Part shown: in pieces, positions 7,815 through 15,093 of the stretch
Position numbering within the stretch: the stretch's first letter is position 1
Layout: each line of letters begins with the position of its first letter
Source: Streptomyces europaeiscabiei
GTDB taxonomy: Bacteria > Actinomycetota > Actinomycetes > Streptomycetales > Streptomycetaceae
Assembly: GCF_001550375.1 (NCBI RefSeq)
Contig: NZ_LRTR01000867.1
Span: 1 to 37,716, forward strand
DNA: 37,716 bases
Direction of reading: 5' to 3'
The notes under the pieces: model-generated
Seen by the model: the letters and a program-made list of their open reading frames with translations, nothing else
Told to the model about the DNA's origin: nothing
The model's database searches: none
Translations under genes and position numbers: made by a program

Positions 7815-7849
7815 GGGGCCCCGGTCACGGCGCTTCCGTGACCGAGGCC
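7815..7849 (+). terminator. Intrinsic-type hairpin after infA
   Basis: CGGTCACGG (7822-7830) and CCGTGACCG (7836-7844) form a perfect 9-bp stem with a five-base loop; outer GGCC/GGCC pairs extend it. No T-run follows, as is usual in Streptomyces. It closes the acetyltransferase-infA unit. Confidence 0.65.
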
Positions 7850-8050
7850 CGATGATGGCTCACACTGACGCGGCGGCCACCGCCGACGGGTCCGGCCCGA
7901 GCCGGACCCAGCTTCAGGAGCAGCAGTTGCCAGGCGATGTCGTTGTGCAGTACGTACAGGATGCCCGGCAGGAACAGCCCGTCCGGCACCGGCCGCGACC
8001 AAGAGCCTGCTCGGGCCAGGACGACAGCCACGGCGCGGTCGGCGCCCACG
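7850..8050 (-). pseudogene. IS5-family transposase fragment
   Basis: On the minus strand the segment LFLPGILYVLHNDIAWQLL matches the N-terminal region of IS5-type transposases of actinobacteria (L.GILYVLHNDIAWQLLPLEL.FGSG.TCWRRL). The following LGFGSG..CWRRL part appears as GSGSGRTRRRW only in another frame, so there is a frameshift. The catalytic DDE portion is absent. It differs from the IS5 remnant near 2150-2460 and is a separate, older insertion. Confidence 0.65.
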
Positions 8051-8114
8051 GATCATCGTCCGCCATCGACGGCCGGGGTGTTCACACCATCCCGAACGGT
8101 CGAATCGTCACACC

Positions 8115-8154
8115 GAACAGGGCCCAACAGGGCCGAACAGGGCCGAACAGGGCC
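8115..8154. repeat. Four tandem copies of a 10-bp repeat
   Basis: The unit (G/C)AACAGGGCC occurs four times without spacing at 8115-8124, 8125-8134, 8135-8144 and 8145-8154; only the first base of the second copy differs. It sits in non-coding DNA between the IS5 fragment and the TerD-like gene. A ten-base period is close to one helical turn, so it could be an array of protein sites or simply a slippage product. Confidence 0.8.
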
Positions 8155-8379
8155 GTTCAACAAGAGATCGTCTTACGACCTCAAAAGGGGACGGCACGAC
8201 CGGTGCATACATGTCCGGCCAGGCCCAAGGTCTGGAACAGACGGCGAGTTGCTGGTGGCTCTCGGCAAGGTGGCGCGCGAAGGCCGTGAGTCTTGCCCGG
8301 AGGAGGGGAATAGTTGTATTCGAGCGGCGGATCGGACCCGCCGCGGCGCGGTCGGTACGAGACATGCCAGGGGGCGGAC
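8155..8379. other. Upstream region of the TerD-like gene
   Basis: No gene is recognisable here. It should contain the promoter of the TerD-like gene, but no boxes are clear. Frames that extend the TerD-like protein upstream through this stretch lack ribosome sites. Confidence 0.35.
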
Positions 8380-9654
8380 ATGGCAATGCCGAAGGGTTCC
8401 AACGTTCCGGTGCCGACGACCGGACTCCGTGTCGAATTAGGCTGGCGTTCCGGGCCGGATGTCCCGGACGCGGACGCCTCGGCGCTGCTGCTGGTCGCCG
8501 GAAAGGTGCGCGGCGACGGGGACTTCGTCTTCTACAACCAGCCGGCGCACTCCTCGGGCGCGGTGCGGCACGAAGGCAAACGGAACTACGGCGGCCAGGT
8601 GACCGACACCCTCGCCGTCGACCTCACGCGTGTGGAACCGGCTATCGAGTCGGTCGTCCTGGCCGCATCCGCCGACGGCGGCACCTTCGGCCAGGTACCG
8701 GGTCTCCATATCCGGGTACTCGACGGCAGTACGGAAATCACCCGCTTCGACAGCACCGACGCGACCGTCGAAACTGCCTTTGTCCTCGGTGAGTTCTACC
8801 GCCGCCAGGGAGCCTGGAAGTTCCGCGCCGTCGGCCAGGGCTACAGCAGCGGCCTGGAAGGACTCGCCACGGACTACGGGATCACGGTCGACGAGCCGCA
8901 GCGTGCATCCCAGCGCTCCCCCGCGGCCCCGGCCGCGCCCCAGCGGCCTTCCGTGGCCCCGTCCGTCACCGTACAGCCGCGGGTCACTCCGCCCGCGCCG
9001 CCCACCACCACTCCGGTGCGCCCCACCAAGGTCACGCTCACGAAGGAGGCCCCTTCGGTCTCGCTCACCAAGCAGGGCGGCACCTCAGGCGTCATGCACG
9101 TCAACCTCAACTGGCAGATGCGTAGGCAATTCGCGGGCGGGGGTGGCAAACGCGGTCGGGCTGCGGCGATGCCCGCAGACCTCGACCTCGATCTGTGCGC
9201 GCTGTACGAACTCACCGACGGCTCCAAGGGATGCGTCCAGGCCCTGGGCAACAACTTCGGGGCCTTGCACCAGCCCCCGTACATCCATCTCGACGGCGAC
9301 GACCGCACCGGAGCCGTGGACACCGGCGAGAACCTCACCATCAACCTCGACCACAAGCGGGAGTTCCGCCGCATCCTCATCTTCGTGAGCATCTACGAAG
9401 GCGCGAGTTCCTTCACCGATCTGCACGCCACGGTGACGCTTCAGCCGCAGCACGGCGCGCCGATCGACTTCTCGCTCGACGAGTGCACGGTCCAGTCCCC
9501 CGTGTGCGCGCTCGCTCTCATCACCAACACACGCTCGGAGCTGATCGTCCAGCGCGAGGCCCGCTACCTGGTTCCCAACGGCGGCCCGAGAGGGGGGCAG
9601 GCCGTCGACCTGGCCTATGGGTGGGGTCTGAAGTGGACAACTGCCCGAAAGTGA
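8380..9654 (+). CDS. TerD/TerA-type fusion protein of the tellurium-resistance family
   Basis: 424 aa from ATG 8380 (GGGGGCGGAC upstream); ATG 8386 is an alternative. Residues about 1-175 form a TerD domain: ADASALLLVAGKVRGDGDFV, FYNQPAHSSGAV, then TDTLAVDLTRVEPAIESVVL and GEFYRRQGAWKFRAVGQGY, the calcium-binding beta-sandwich with its aspartates. A proline/alanine/threonine-rich linker (about 178-232) leads to a second domain that reads like TerA: HVNLNWQ, LDLDLCALYELTDGSKGCVQ, YIHLDGDDRTGAVDTGENL, RILIFVSIYEGASSF and the ending YGWGLKW. Ter proteins act in membrane-associated stress or tellurite/phage-resistance complexes. No other ter gene is nearby, so this is a stand-alone fusion. Its precise role is unknown. 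Confidence 0.85.
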   Translation: MAMPKGSNVPVPTTGLRVELGWRSGPDVPDADASALLLVAGKVRGDGDFVFYNQPAHSSGAVRHEGKRNYGGQVTDTLAVDLTRVEPAIESVVLAASADGGTFGQVPGLHIRVLDGSTEITRFDSTDATVETAFVLGEFYRRQGAWKFRAVGQGYSSGLEGLATDYGITVDEPQRASQRSPAAPAAPQRPSVAPSVTVQPRVTPPAPPTTTPVRPTKVTLTKEAPSVSLTKQGGTSGVMHVNLNWQMRRQFAGGGGKRGRAAAMPADLDLDLCALYELTDGSKGCVQALGNNFGALHQPPYIHLDGDDRTGAVDTGENLTINLDHKREFRRILIFVSIYEGASSFTDLHATVTLQPQHGAPIDFSLDECTVQSPVCALALITNTRSELIVQREARYLVPNGGPRGGQAVDLAYGWGLKWTTARK

Positions 9655-9750
9655 CAGGCTCTCACCGCAGCCCGGGAGGCGGCTTCCGGCGAGGCGCCGG
9701 AACGGGCGTGCGCAAGCCTTCGGTGGTGGAAGTCGGCGGCGACGCCTCCG

Positions 9751-9773
9751 GCCGGCGGCGGCACCCCGCCGGC
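9751..9773 (+). terminator. Possible hairpin downstream of the TerD-like gene
   Basis: GCCGGCGG (9751-9758) pairs with CCGCCGGC (9766-9773) around a seven-base loop, about 100 bases after the stop. A second GC-only hairpin, CGGGCC/GGCCCG (9843-9858), could serve the oppositely oriented operon that ends at 9931. Both are weak because random pairing is easy at this G+C content. Confidence 0.3.
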
Positions 9774-9930
9774 ATCGCACCCGCCCCGGCCTCTCCCCCA
9801 CCGACCTCCTCCGTCTGACATCGCCGCCGCACAGACGCGGCACGGGCCCAGCGGCCCGGTCCACGCGCAACACTTAACGGAGCGCTCCCTCTTGGGGGCC
9901 GCGCCACGGTGTACCTGGGAGCCGTTGTCG

Positions 9931-11094
9931 CTACTGGCTGACGGTTGCGGACGGTGGGGTCCAGCGGCTCTTGGGCGGGATGGTGCTGCTGACTCCGAAG
10001 TCCTTCTTGAGGTGTTCGGGAATGGCGTAGTGCATGACGCGGCCGCGGGTCAGGGAGGACAGTTCGAAGGCGCTGGTCAGGTGGCCCAGCCGGTCCAGGG
10101 CCCAGCCCGCCAGGGGTGAGCGGTCCTCAATGGTTTCCAGCAGCCCCAGCAGGGTGGGGGCGGCCTTGACGACGGTGTCCCAGGTGGTGCGGGGGACTTG
10201 CAGCCAGTCGGCGCAGGTGTCTCCGATCAGGTAGCGGATGAGTGCCGAGACGATCGGGTCGAAGAAGGTGCCGGGCACGACTTCTTCGTAGAGGTCGATG
10301 AGCTGGCGGGTGAGCTGGGCGCCTTCCTCGCTGGGGCCCATGTGGCGAGTCATGTACAGATCGGAGAACTCACGGGCCGCCTGCAGGTTCTGGGGAACAT
10401 GACCCTGGTCGATGCCGAGAATGGCACCGACCACCCGCCAGGCGTAGTAGTAGGCCTCGGCGCCTTCGTTGCTCATGTGGATGCCAAGACGGTGCAGGGC
10501 GTCGAGGACCTGGATGGAGAACATCATCTGCCCGCCGATCATGTCCTCCTGACAGATCGGCGTACCCAGGGCGGCGGTGTCCCAGCGGTCCTCCCGCTTG
10601 AGGTGGTGGCGGATGGAGGCGTGCAGCAACCGTACTTTCTGCGCTGCGGGGATAAAGCGGCTGCCGGCTTCGAACGCGCCGGGCTGCATGAGGTAGACGG
10701 TGAACTGGCCCGTCTCAGCCATGCGCTTGGAGGGGTACTTCAGCGAATGGGTGGACGACAGCAGCTTGGCCACGTGGGGCAGGACGTAGCAGGCGGGCAT
10801 CGAGGCGAACGAGAGTGCGGTGGAGATGTGCACGTTGTTGTCGATGAAGAACAGCCGTGCCTTCTCCATTTCGCCCCAGTCGACCCAGGCCGGGGGCGTG
10901 CTGGTGGCGTTCAGGTACTCGCGGGCGACGTCGGGCAGTCCTTCGGGAAGGTCCTGTCCGGCGGTGGAGACGTAGCGCATGAGCGTGTTGAACTTGCCGA
11001 CCTCTCCGCGCTCGAACAGCGTCGCCACGGTCGCGTCGGCGAGTTCGTCCCCTTCGGTGCGCAGGGCGTCCATGGACGCTTGGGTGTAGGTCAT
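9931..11094 (-). CDS. Lcp/MpaB-type oxygenase (DUF2236 family)
   Basis: 387 aa, from ATG 11094 with GGAGGAGCACC upstream. It has the layout of the latex-clearing protein and MpaB family: PAWVDWGEMEKARLFF near residue 68, FTVYLMQPGAF, then VRLLHASIRHHL followed by TPICQEDMIGGQMMFSIQVL. In characterised Lcp, the RL.HA..R helix and a nearby histidine surround a b-type haem that splits the double bonds of polyisoprene. MpaB cleaves a farnesyl chain in mycophenolate synthesis. No Tat or Sec signal is visible, so unlike many Lcps it may act inside the cell. It lies 24 bases after a polyprenyl diphosphate synthase gene in the same operon, suggesting an isoprenoid chain as substrate. That is inference. 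Confidence 0.83.
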   Translation of the reverse strand: MTYTQASMDALRTEGDELADATVATLFERGEVGKFNTLMRYVSTAGQDLPEGLPDVAREYLNATSTPPAWVDWGEMEKARLFFIDNNVHISTALSFASMPACYVLPHVAKLLSSTHSLKYPSKRMAETGQFTVYLMQPGAFEAGSRFIPAAQKVRLLHASIRHHLKREDRWDTAALGTPICQEDMIGGQMMFSIQVLDALHRLGIHMSNEGAEAYYYAWRVVGAILGIDQGHVPQNLQAAREFSDLYMTRHMGPSEEGAQLTRQLIDLYEEVVPGTFFDPIVSALIRYLIGDTCADWLQVPRTTWDTVVKAAPTLLGLLETIEDRSPLAGWALDRLGHLTSAFELSSLTRGRVMHYAIPEHLKKDFGVSSTIPPKSRWTPPSATVSQ

Positions 11095-11118
11095 GGTGCT
11101 CCTCCGGTGGGGTGACGG

Positions 11119-12171
11119 TCAGTGCGTGCGAGTGGCTGAGACGGTCGCCAAGGCCGACAGGGCGCGGCGGGCCTCGGCCGTCAGATCGGCGTCGGCCAGG
11201 GCGTCGTGTGCTTCACGCAGCCGGATGGTGATCATGTTTTCGACGCGGGTGACGGCGCCGGTGCGGTGAGCGATCTCGCGGACCCGTTCCACCTGCTGCT
11301 CGCTGAGGTTCGCCTGCCCCAGCAGTCGGCGCAGCTCGCCGTGCTCCGCCTTGGTGGCGGAGGTGAGTGCGTGGGCCATCAGAGCAGTTGGCCGGTTCCC
11401 GGCCAGGTCATCGGCCGGATCCTTGCCGGTCTGTTCAGGATCACCGAACAGACCCAACAGGTCGTCGCGCAGTTGAAACGCCTCGCCCAGCGGTACGCCG
11501 TAGTCGCTGTAGGCCTGCAGCAGCCGCTCTGGGGCTCCGGCCAGCAGGCCGCCGATCTGCAAAGGGTGTTCGACGGTGTACTTCGCGGTCTTGTACCGGA
11601 TCACCTTCACCGACGCGTCCGGGTCCGGCTCAGCTCCGGTGCGCAGGACCTCCAGGCACTCACCGGCCACGAGTTCGCGGGCCAGAACCGCCCACAGGGG
11701 CCGGGCCCTGCTCAGGAAAGCGCCGGGCAGGCCAGAGGCAGTGAACATCTGCCCGGCCATCGACATCAGCAGATCACCCACCAGCATGGCCAGGGCCCGG
11801 GCGCCGGCCTTCGGCCGTACATGATCGGTGAGAGCCTTGCGCAGGGTGATGTGCCCGGTGGGCCGGCCGTGCCGGGTGCGGCTGTGGTCGATCAGATCGT
11901 CGTGCACGACGGCGGCCGCATGGACCAGCTCGATCGCGGCGGCGGCGCCTACCATCGCTTCGCTGTCGGGCTGGCCGGCCCCGCGCCAGCCCCAGTAGCA
12001 AAACGCCGCCCTGAACCGCTTGCCCTGCCCGGTCGCGACATGAAGCTGCTCCGCGACCGGCGCCAGACAGGCATCGATGTCAACCAGTGCCTGTGCTTCC
12101 GCGGCAACGAATTCACTGAGAGCTCGGTCGATGCGCTGCTTCAGTAAGGCGTGCTCTGCCGGTTCACTCAT
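11119..12171 (-). CDS. Polyprenyl diphosphate synthase (trans-isoprenyl diphosphate synthase)
   Basis: 350 aa from ATG 12171. The first aspartate-rich motif is VVHDDLIDHSRTRHGRPT (DDxxD) and the second is FQLRDDLLGLFGDPEQTGKD (DDxxG type), with GKRFRAAFCYW in place of the usual GKRxRP. These bind magnesium and the allylic diphosphate for head-to-tail condensation with isopentenyl diphosphate. The fourth and fifth residues before the first motif are alanines, not the bulky aromatics of farnesyl diphosphate synthases, so the product is probably C20 or longer (inference). The start overlaps the upstream small gene by eight bases, and an Lcp-like oxygenase follows, making a three-gene operon. Confidence 0.9.
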   Translation of the reverse strand: MSEPAEHALLKQRIDRALSEFVAAEAQALVDIDACLAPVAEQLHVATGQGKRFRAAFCYWGWRGAGQPDSEAMVGAAAAIELVHAAAVVHDDLIDHSRTRHGRPTGHITLRKALTDHVRPKAGARALAMLVGDLLMSMAGQMFTASGLPGAFLSRARPLWAVLARELVAGECLEVLRTGAEPDPDASVKVIRYKTAKYTVEHPLQIGGLLAGAPERLLQAYSDYGVPLGEAFQLRDDLLGLFGDPEQTGKDPADDLAGNRPTALMAHALTSATKAEHGELRRLLGQANLSEQQVERVREIAHRTGAVTRVENMITIRLREAHDALADADLTAEARRALSALATVSATRTH

Positions 12172-12448
12172 GGCCGCTCTCCGCCTGGGTCCGAGCGGTG
12201 ACGGTGCGGGCGAGGACCTCCATGTGCGCCGGCGCCACGGCCGCGTTCCGGTCCAGGAGCAAGCGGCCGCGCGCCTTGGTCTCCTCCTTGCCGTCCACCA
12301 GAAGGTCCCCGAGATCGGCGCGGCGCAGCAGGCCGCTGACGCCGCTTACCGCGCTGCTCAGCCCGCAGACCGCCAGATCGGTAAGGCCGGCCACCAGGGC
12401 CACCGCGTCCTCCGCCAGGCCCGGCTCGTGGCCGTCGTGGTGTGTCAC
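12164..12448 (-). CDS. Small protein translationally coupled to the polyprenyl synthase
   Basis: 94 aa from GTG 12448, preceded by AGGGGGACATGCT; the longer open frame upstream lacks a ribosome site and reads like non-coding DNA. The sequence has a helical, slightly hydrophobic centre (AEDAVALVAGLTDLAVCGLS, then SGVSGLLRRADLGDLLVDGK) and a charged C-terminal half rich in Arg and Glu. I do not recognise a family. Its stop overlaps the synthase ATG (ATGAGTGA), which argues strongly that it is translated and that the two proteins are made together, perhaps as partner or membrane adaptor. Confidence 0.65.
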   Translation of the reverse strand: MTHHDGHEPGLAEDAVALVAGLTDLAVCGLSSAVSGVSGLLRRADLGDLLVDGKEETKARGRLLLDRNAAVAPAHMEVLARTVTARTQAESGHE

Positions 12449-12502
12449 AGCATGTCCCCCTGTGGCAATGCCCGCCCCGCTCCGGCCTGTCGGCACAGAG
12501 CA

Positions 12503-12531
12503 GCGCGTGGCGATATAGCGCGTGGCGATAT
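12503..12531. repeat. 14-bp direct repeat upstream of the prenyl operon
   Basis: GCGCGTGGCGATAT occurs at 12503-12516 and again at 12518-12531, one base apart, 55-85 bases upstream of the GTG at 12448 on the minus strand. Position and perfect identity suggest a regulator site overlapping the operon promoter; a local duplication is the alternative. Confidence 0.5.
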
Positions 12532-12595
12532 TCGGCACGACGCAGTTAGAGTCTGGCCACCGAACACGACCCGGGCAGCGCTTATGCACCATCGA

Positions 12596-12616
12596 GTGAT
12601 CTTCTTCGAAGATCAC
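12596..12616. promoter_or_regulatory. Perfect 9-3-9 inverted repeat, putative operator
   Basis: GTGATCTTC (12596-12604) and GAAGATCAC (12608-12616) are exact reverse complements around TTC. This fits a dimeric helix-turn-helix regulator site (GntR- or TetR-like in size). It lies about 150 bases upstream of the prenyl operon start and is unlike the surrounding GC-rich sequence in containing many A/T bases. The regulator is not encoded next to it. Confidence 0.5.
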
Positions 12617-13159
12617 CACATGCGGTCCGACGCCTGTTATGGGACAAGAGCCTGGTCACGGCTGGCGTTTCGGGCGGCCTACGGAAGCCTGCCGAGTGAC
12701 CGCGCCGGCGCAGGCGTTTCATTGGAGGTAGCTTCCCCAAGGAATGGGGTCACTTCTTCACCGGCACGTTTCGATGTGATCGAGACAAGCTTCACGCCGA
12801 GTTTCCAACTCCAATAGCGACGGCTCATACACGGTCACTGCGGTCACTGCGGTCACTGCGGCCGAAGCGGACCTGATGAACAACTGGAGTGAAGCGTCGA
12901 AGCAGCTGGTCAACTCTCTCGACAACGGGGCCACGATCAATTCCGGGGTCGACGACCTCAAACGCCGGAGGTGGACTTCGAGGCAAGAACGGTGACAGCA
13001 CCGGTCGCGATCCTTGCCATGGAGATGTTCGGTACGCGGAATGGCCGAGACAAGCGATACGTCGGGTCTGAAGTTCTGGGAGGTGGTGAAACGGCCGGGG
13101 TGGAGTATGGTCTTCGCCGCCCACACCATGTTGGATCACACCGCATCGAGGATCAGCCC
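12617..13159. other. Gap with an unidentified protein-like fragment
   Basis: No complete gene. Between about 12800 and 12995 on the plus strand one frame reads SNSNSDGSYTVT, then AAEADLMNNWSEASKQLVNS and LDNGATINSGVDDL before stopping. This is asparagine/aspartate-rich and helical, more like a real protein than shadow sequence, and resembles the style of WXG100 or polymorphic-toxin N-termini. It has no start codon with a ribosome site. The rest shows nothing recognisable. Confidence 0.35.
12832..12858. repeat. Three tandem copies of CGGTCACTG
   Basis: Exact 9-bp units at 12832-12840, 12841-12849 and 12850-12858. In the protein-like frame they encode repeated Val-Thr-Ala, so they do not break that frame. 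Probably slippage. Confidence 0.7.
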
Positions 13160-13714
13160 TTGACTCCGCATTCCCTGGCGTTCTACGTGGACGTCGTCAC
13201 CACAGGCACCTTGCTCGGCGTGGGTCCCGCGGATTCTCCCGACCGCGTCACCAAGGTCCTCGGATCGGCCTTCGCTGAGGACACCTTCGGCGATCACAGC
13301 ATGTGCCGTGACTACGGTTTGGCCGAGTTCTACTGGGACCGCGCTTCCGCCGACCACCCCTGGTCGGGCCACCACTTCACACTGCAGGTGCATCGGCTCG
13401 CGTACCGGGACCGCACCCTTGTCAGTGGCGCAATTCGCGCCCGGTACGGGCGGTTCACTCCCAGGCTTCGGTTCGAAAAGCTGCAACGTCTACTGATGCG
13501 GCGCGGCGTCCCCTTGTTGGAGATCGCGGCAATCCCCGTATTCGCCCCGCATTTCCGCACTTTCTGGCAGCCCGATTCCCACGTGGCCGTCTCCGCCATA
13601 GGAACCTACGGCGAGCACACCACGCCGGACAATCTGCGGGTAGGCGACGTGTACAGCGTCCATGCGCCGTTGACTGCCGAGGAAGTGGAGTGGCGGAGGG
13701 CACAGGTCGGGTAG
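13160..13714 (+). CDS. Conserved hypothetical protein, immunity-protein-like
   Basis: 184 aa from TTG 13160, chosen because GAGG precedes it by eight bases and because the conserved-looking part starts here; frames further upstream read as non-coding. Notable segments are SLAFYVDVVTTGTLLGVGPA, ADSPDRVTKVLG, FGDHSMCRDYGLAEFYWDR and HHFTLQVHRL. The mix of 'G..P..V...LG', 'RDYGL.EF' and 'F..Q.HRL' resembles immunity proteins of streptomycete polymorphic toxin systems (inference by pattern, no named family). There is no signal peptide or membrane segment, so it is cytoplasmic. A toxin-like or WXG-like fragment may lie just upstream, but no intact toxin is present. Confidence 0.6.
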   Translation: MTPHSLAFYVDVVTTGTLLGVGPADSPDRVTKVLGSAFAEDTFGDHSMCRDYGLAEFYWDRASADHPWSGHHFTLQVHRLAYRDRTLVSGAIRARYGRFTPRLRFEKLQRLLMRRGVPLLEIAAIPVFAPHFRTFWQPDSHVAVSAIGTYGEHTTPDNLRVGDVYSVHAPLTAEEVEWRRAQVG

Positions 13715-13885
13715 CGCGGGGAAGGGGACGGGGGTTTGCCAATGTCGCCCAACTTCCTGAAACCCTGTCCCATTGCGGCACAGCTTGAGTCACAACAGCA
13801 GGACTGGCTTACGGAGAAGCGGAAGCCAGCCGGCCGAGCACTCCGACAGGTCTCCTACACGTCTGGCCTCACCGTCTCACCGGGC

Positions 13886-13909
13886 CATCGCCGCATCGCC
13901 ACATCGCCG
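13886..13909. repeat. Three tandem copies of CATCGCC(G/A)
   Basis: 8-bp units at 13886-13893, 13894-13901 and 13902-13909 in the non-coding gap between two convergent genes. Likely slippage; no function seen. Confidence 0.55.
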
Positions 13910-13918
13910 CATGACGAG

Positions 13919-13950
13919 TCTGGCCCTGCCGCTCACGCGACAGGGCCAGA
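13919..13950 (-). terminator. Hairpin terminator after the small secreted protein gene
   Basis: TCTGGCCCTG (13919-13928) and CAGGGCCAGA (13941-13950) form a perfect 10-bp stem with a 12-base loop, 23 bases past the stop of the minus-strand secreted protein. It may also stop transcripts arriving from the convergent gene ending at 13714. Confidence 0.75.
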
Positions 13951-13972
13951 GCCCAAGGCCTTCACCGACCTT

Positions 13973-14476
13973 CTAGGTTATGTCTCCGGAGTCGTCGTCG
14001 TTGTCGGCGTACCACCAGCTGGCGCACTGCTGATTGCCGTTTCGCCGCAGGCAGGCCCGCACTCCGTGGTGTGCTCCATCGATCCGTTCAGTTCGCACGA
14101 GACCGTCGCGGGGCGCGCTGGTCTCGCAGTAGTCGTAGGAGCCCGCCTGCGAGTTGTTCCACCAGTAGTGCTCGGCACTTCCCGTGGCGACTCTGTGGGT
14201 CCGGTGGATGGAGATGATGTCCCCGGCTCTCGCGCCGACCGTTTGGAAGAACGCGGCTCCGTTTCTCCGCTCGCTGTACAGCTTGATGGTCGCGCCGTGA
14301 AGTGTCACGGGATAGTGGGTTTTGATCTCGGCGGTCACCAGGATGTTGTTGTTCCTGTGGCAGGCGTTCGCGGCATGGGCGGTCGTAGGCGCAAGCAGCG
14401 GCATGGTTGCGGCCATGACAAACGCGCCCATGACAGCGGCGTAGGTTCTGGGTCTTTCCAACATGCGGTGGATCAA
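13973..14476 (-). CDS. Small secreted protein, about 167 aa
   Basis: TTG 14476 is taken as start because AAGGGG lies five bases upstream; ATG 14464 is in frame but 17 bases from that site. The N-terminus is a clear Sec signal: basic ERPRTY, hydrophobic AAVMGAFVMAATMPLLAP, and cleavage after TTAHA(A) near residue 35. The mature protein begins NACHRNNN and has four cysteines (CHRN, DYCET, RACLRR, QQCASW), which could form two disulphides, plus an acidic tail (ADNDDDSGDIT). I recognise no family; size and cysteine spacing would suit a secreted inhibitor, lectin-like or morphogen-type protein. A strong terminator follows. Confidence 0.7.
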   Translation of the reverse strand: MIHRMLERPRTYAAVMGAFVMAATMPLLAPTTAHAANACHRNNNILVTAEIKTHYPVTLHGATIKLYSERRNGAAFFQTVGARAGDIISIHRTHRVATGSAEHYWWNNSQAGSYDYCETSAPRDGLVRTERIDGAHHGVRACLRRNGNQQCASWWYADNDDDSGDIT

Positions 14477-15093
14477 GGTTTCCCCTTCTTGCCTCGCCCC
14501 AGAGGGCATTGGTCACCACTCAGACGCACGGAGGCAGCGAACAGTTGTGACTGTTCCTCGCTCCCCCGGCCACCGGTACCCCCGGCAACGACGCTTCCGC
14601 CGACACGACGCCGTCGCACCGGCCAGTCTTCACGGTGCGCAGTCTGACGTTCGACGGCGACGGTGCGCATCCTTGGGCTTGTTCCCCGCCGCCAACTGCT
14701 CGGCCGCGAGCCGGTCCGCGTGGCTGTGCTGGAGAGAGTGCGGGAGCCGTCCGAGAAGCGGGCTCGCCCGCACGCTGTGATCCAGAGGCTTCACGAGCCC
14801 GGTTCGACTCAGGCGTCACGGACCTCACCACTCGAACGCCCCAGTGATCCAGCCCGGAGCCACCGGAGTGTCAGGGAAGGAATTGACCGCTCTGGCCGGC
14901 GCGCGCCGGGTCGTGGTTCTTGCGGCGGGTGAGCGGGTCGACGCGTGACCGGCTGAGACAAGCCGGAAGCCGGCTTCCGGACAGTCGGCTCCAGGGCGGC
15001 GGCGCCGTAGCCCACGGCACCGCCGCCCGGCCATCTCGTACGGGACGCCAGGGATCGCACGGCCACGCGCGGCCGACGCGATCTGACCGACGG
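14477..15093. other. 600-base gap, no gene seen
   Basis: Open frames here have no ribosome sites and no protein-like character. It lies between two minus-strand genes for secreted proteins, so it should contain the promoter of the small secreted protein on its left side. I found no repeats or clear promoter boxes. Confidence 0.35.

Noticed and set aside
8115..8154. CRISPR-like repeat array
   Set aside because: The units are only 10 bp and lie head to tail without spacers, and no cas gene is in the window.
10198..12147. Plus-strand frames opposite the oxygenase and prenyl synthase genes
   Set aside because: They are antisense to two clearly recognisable enzymes and show no motifs of their own.
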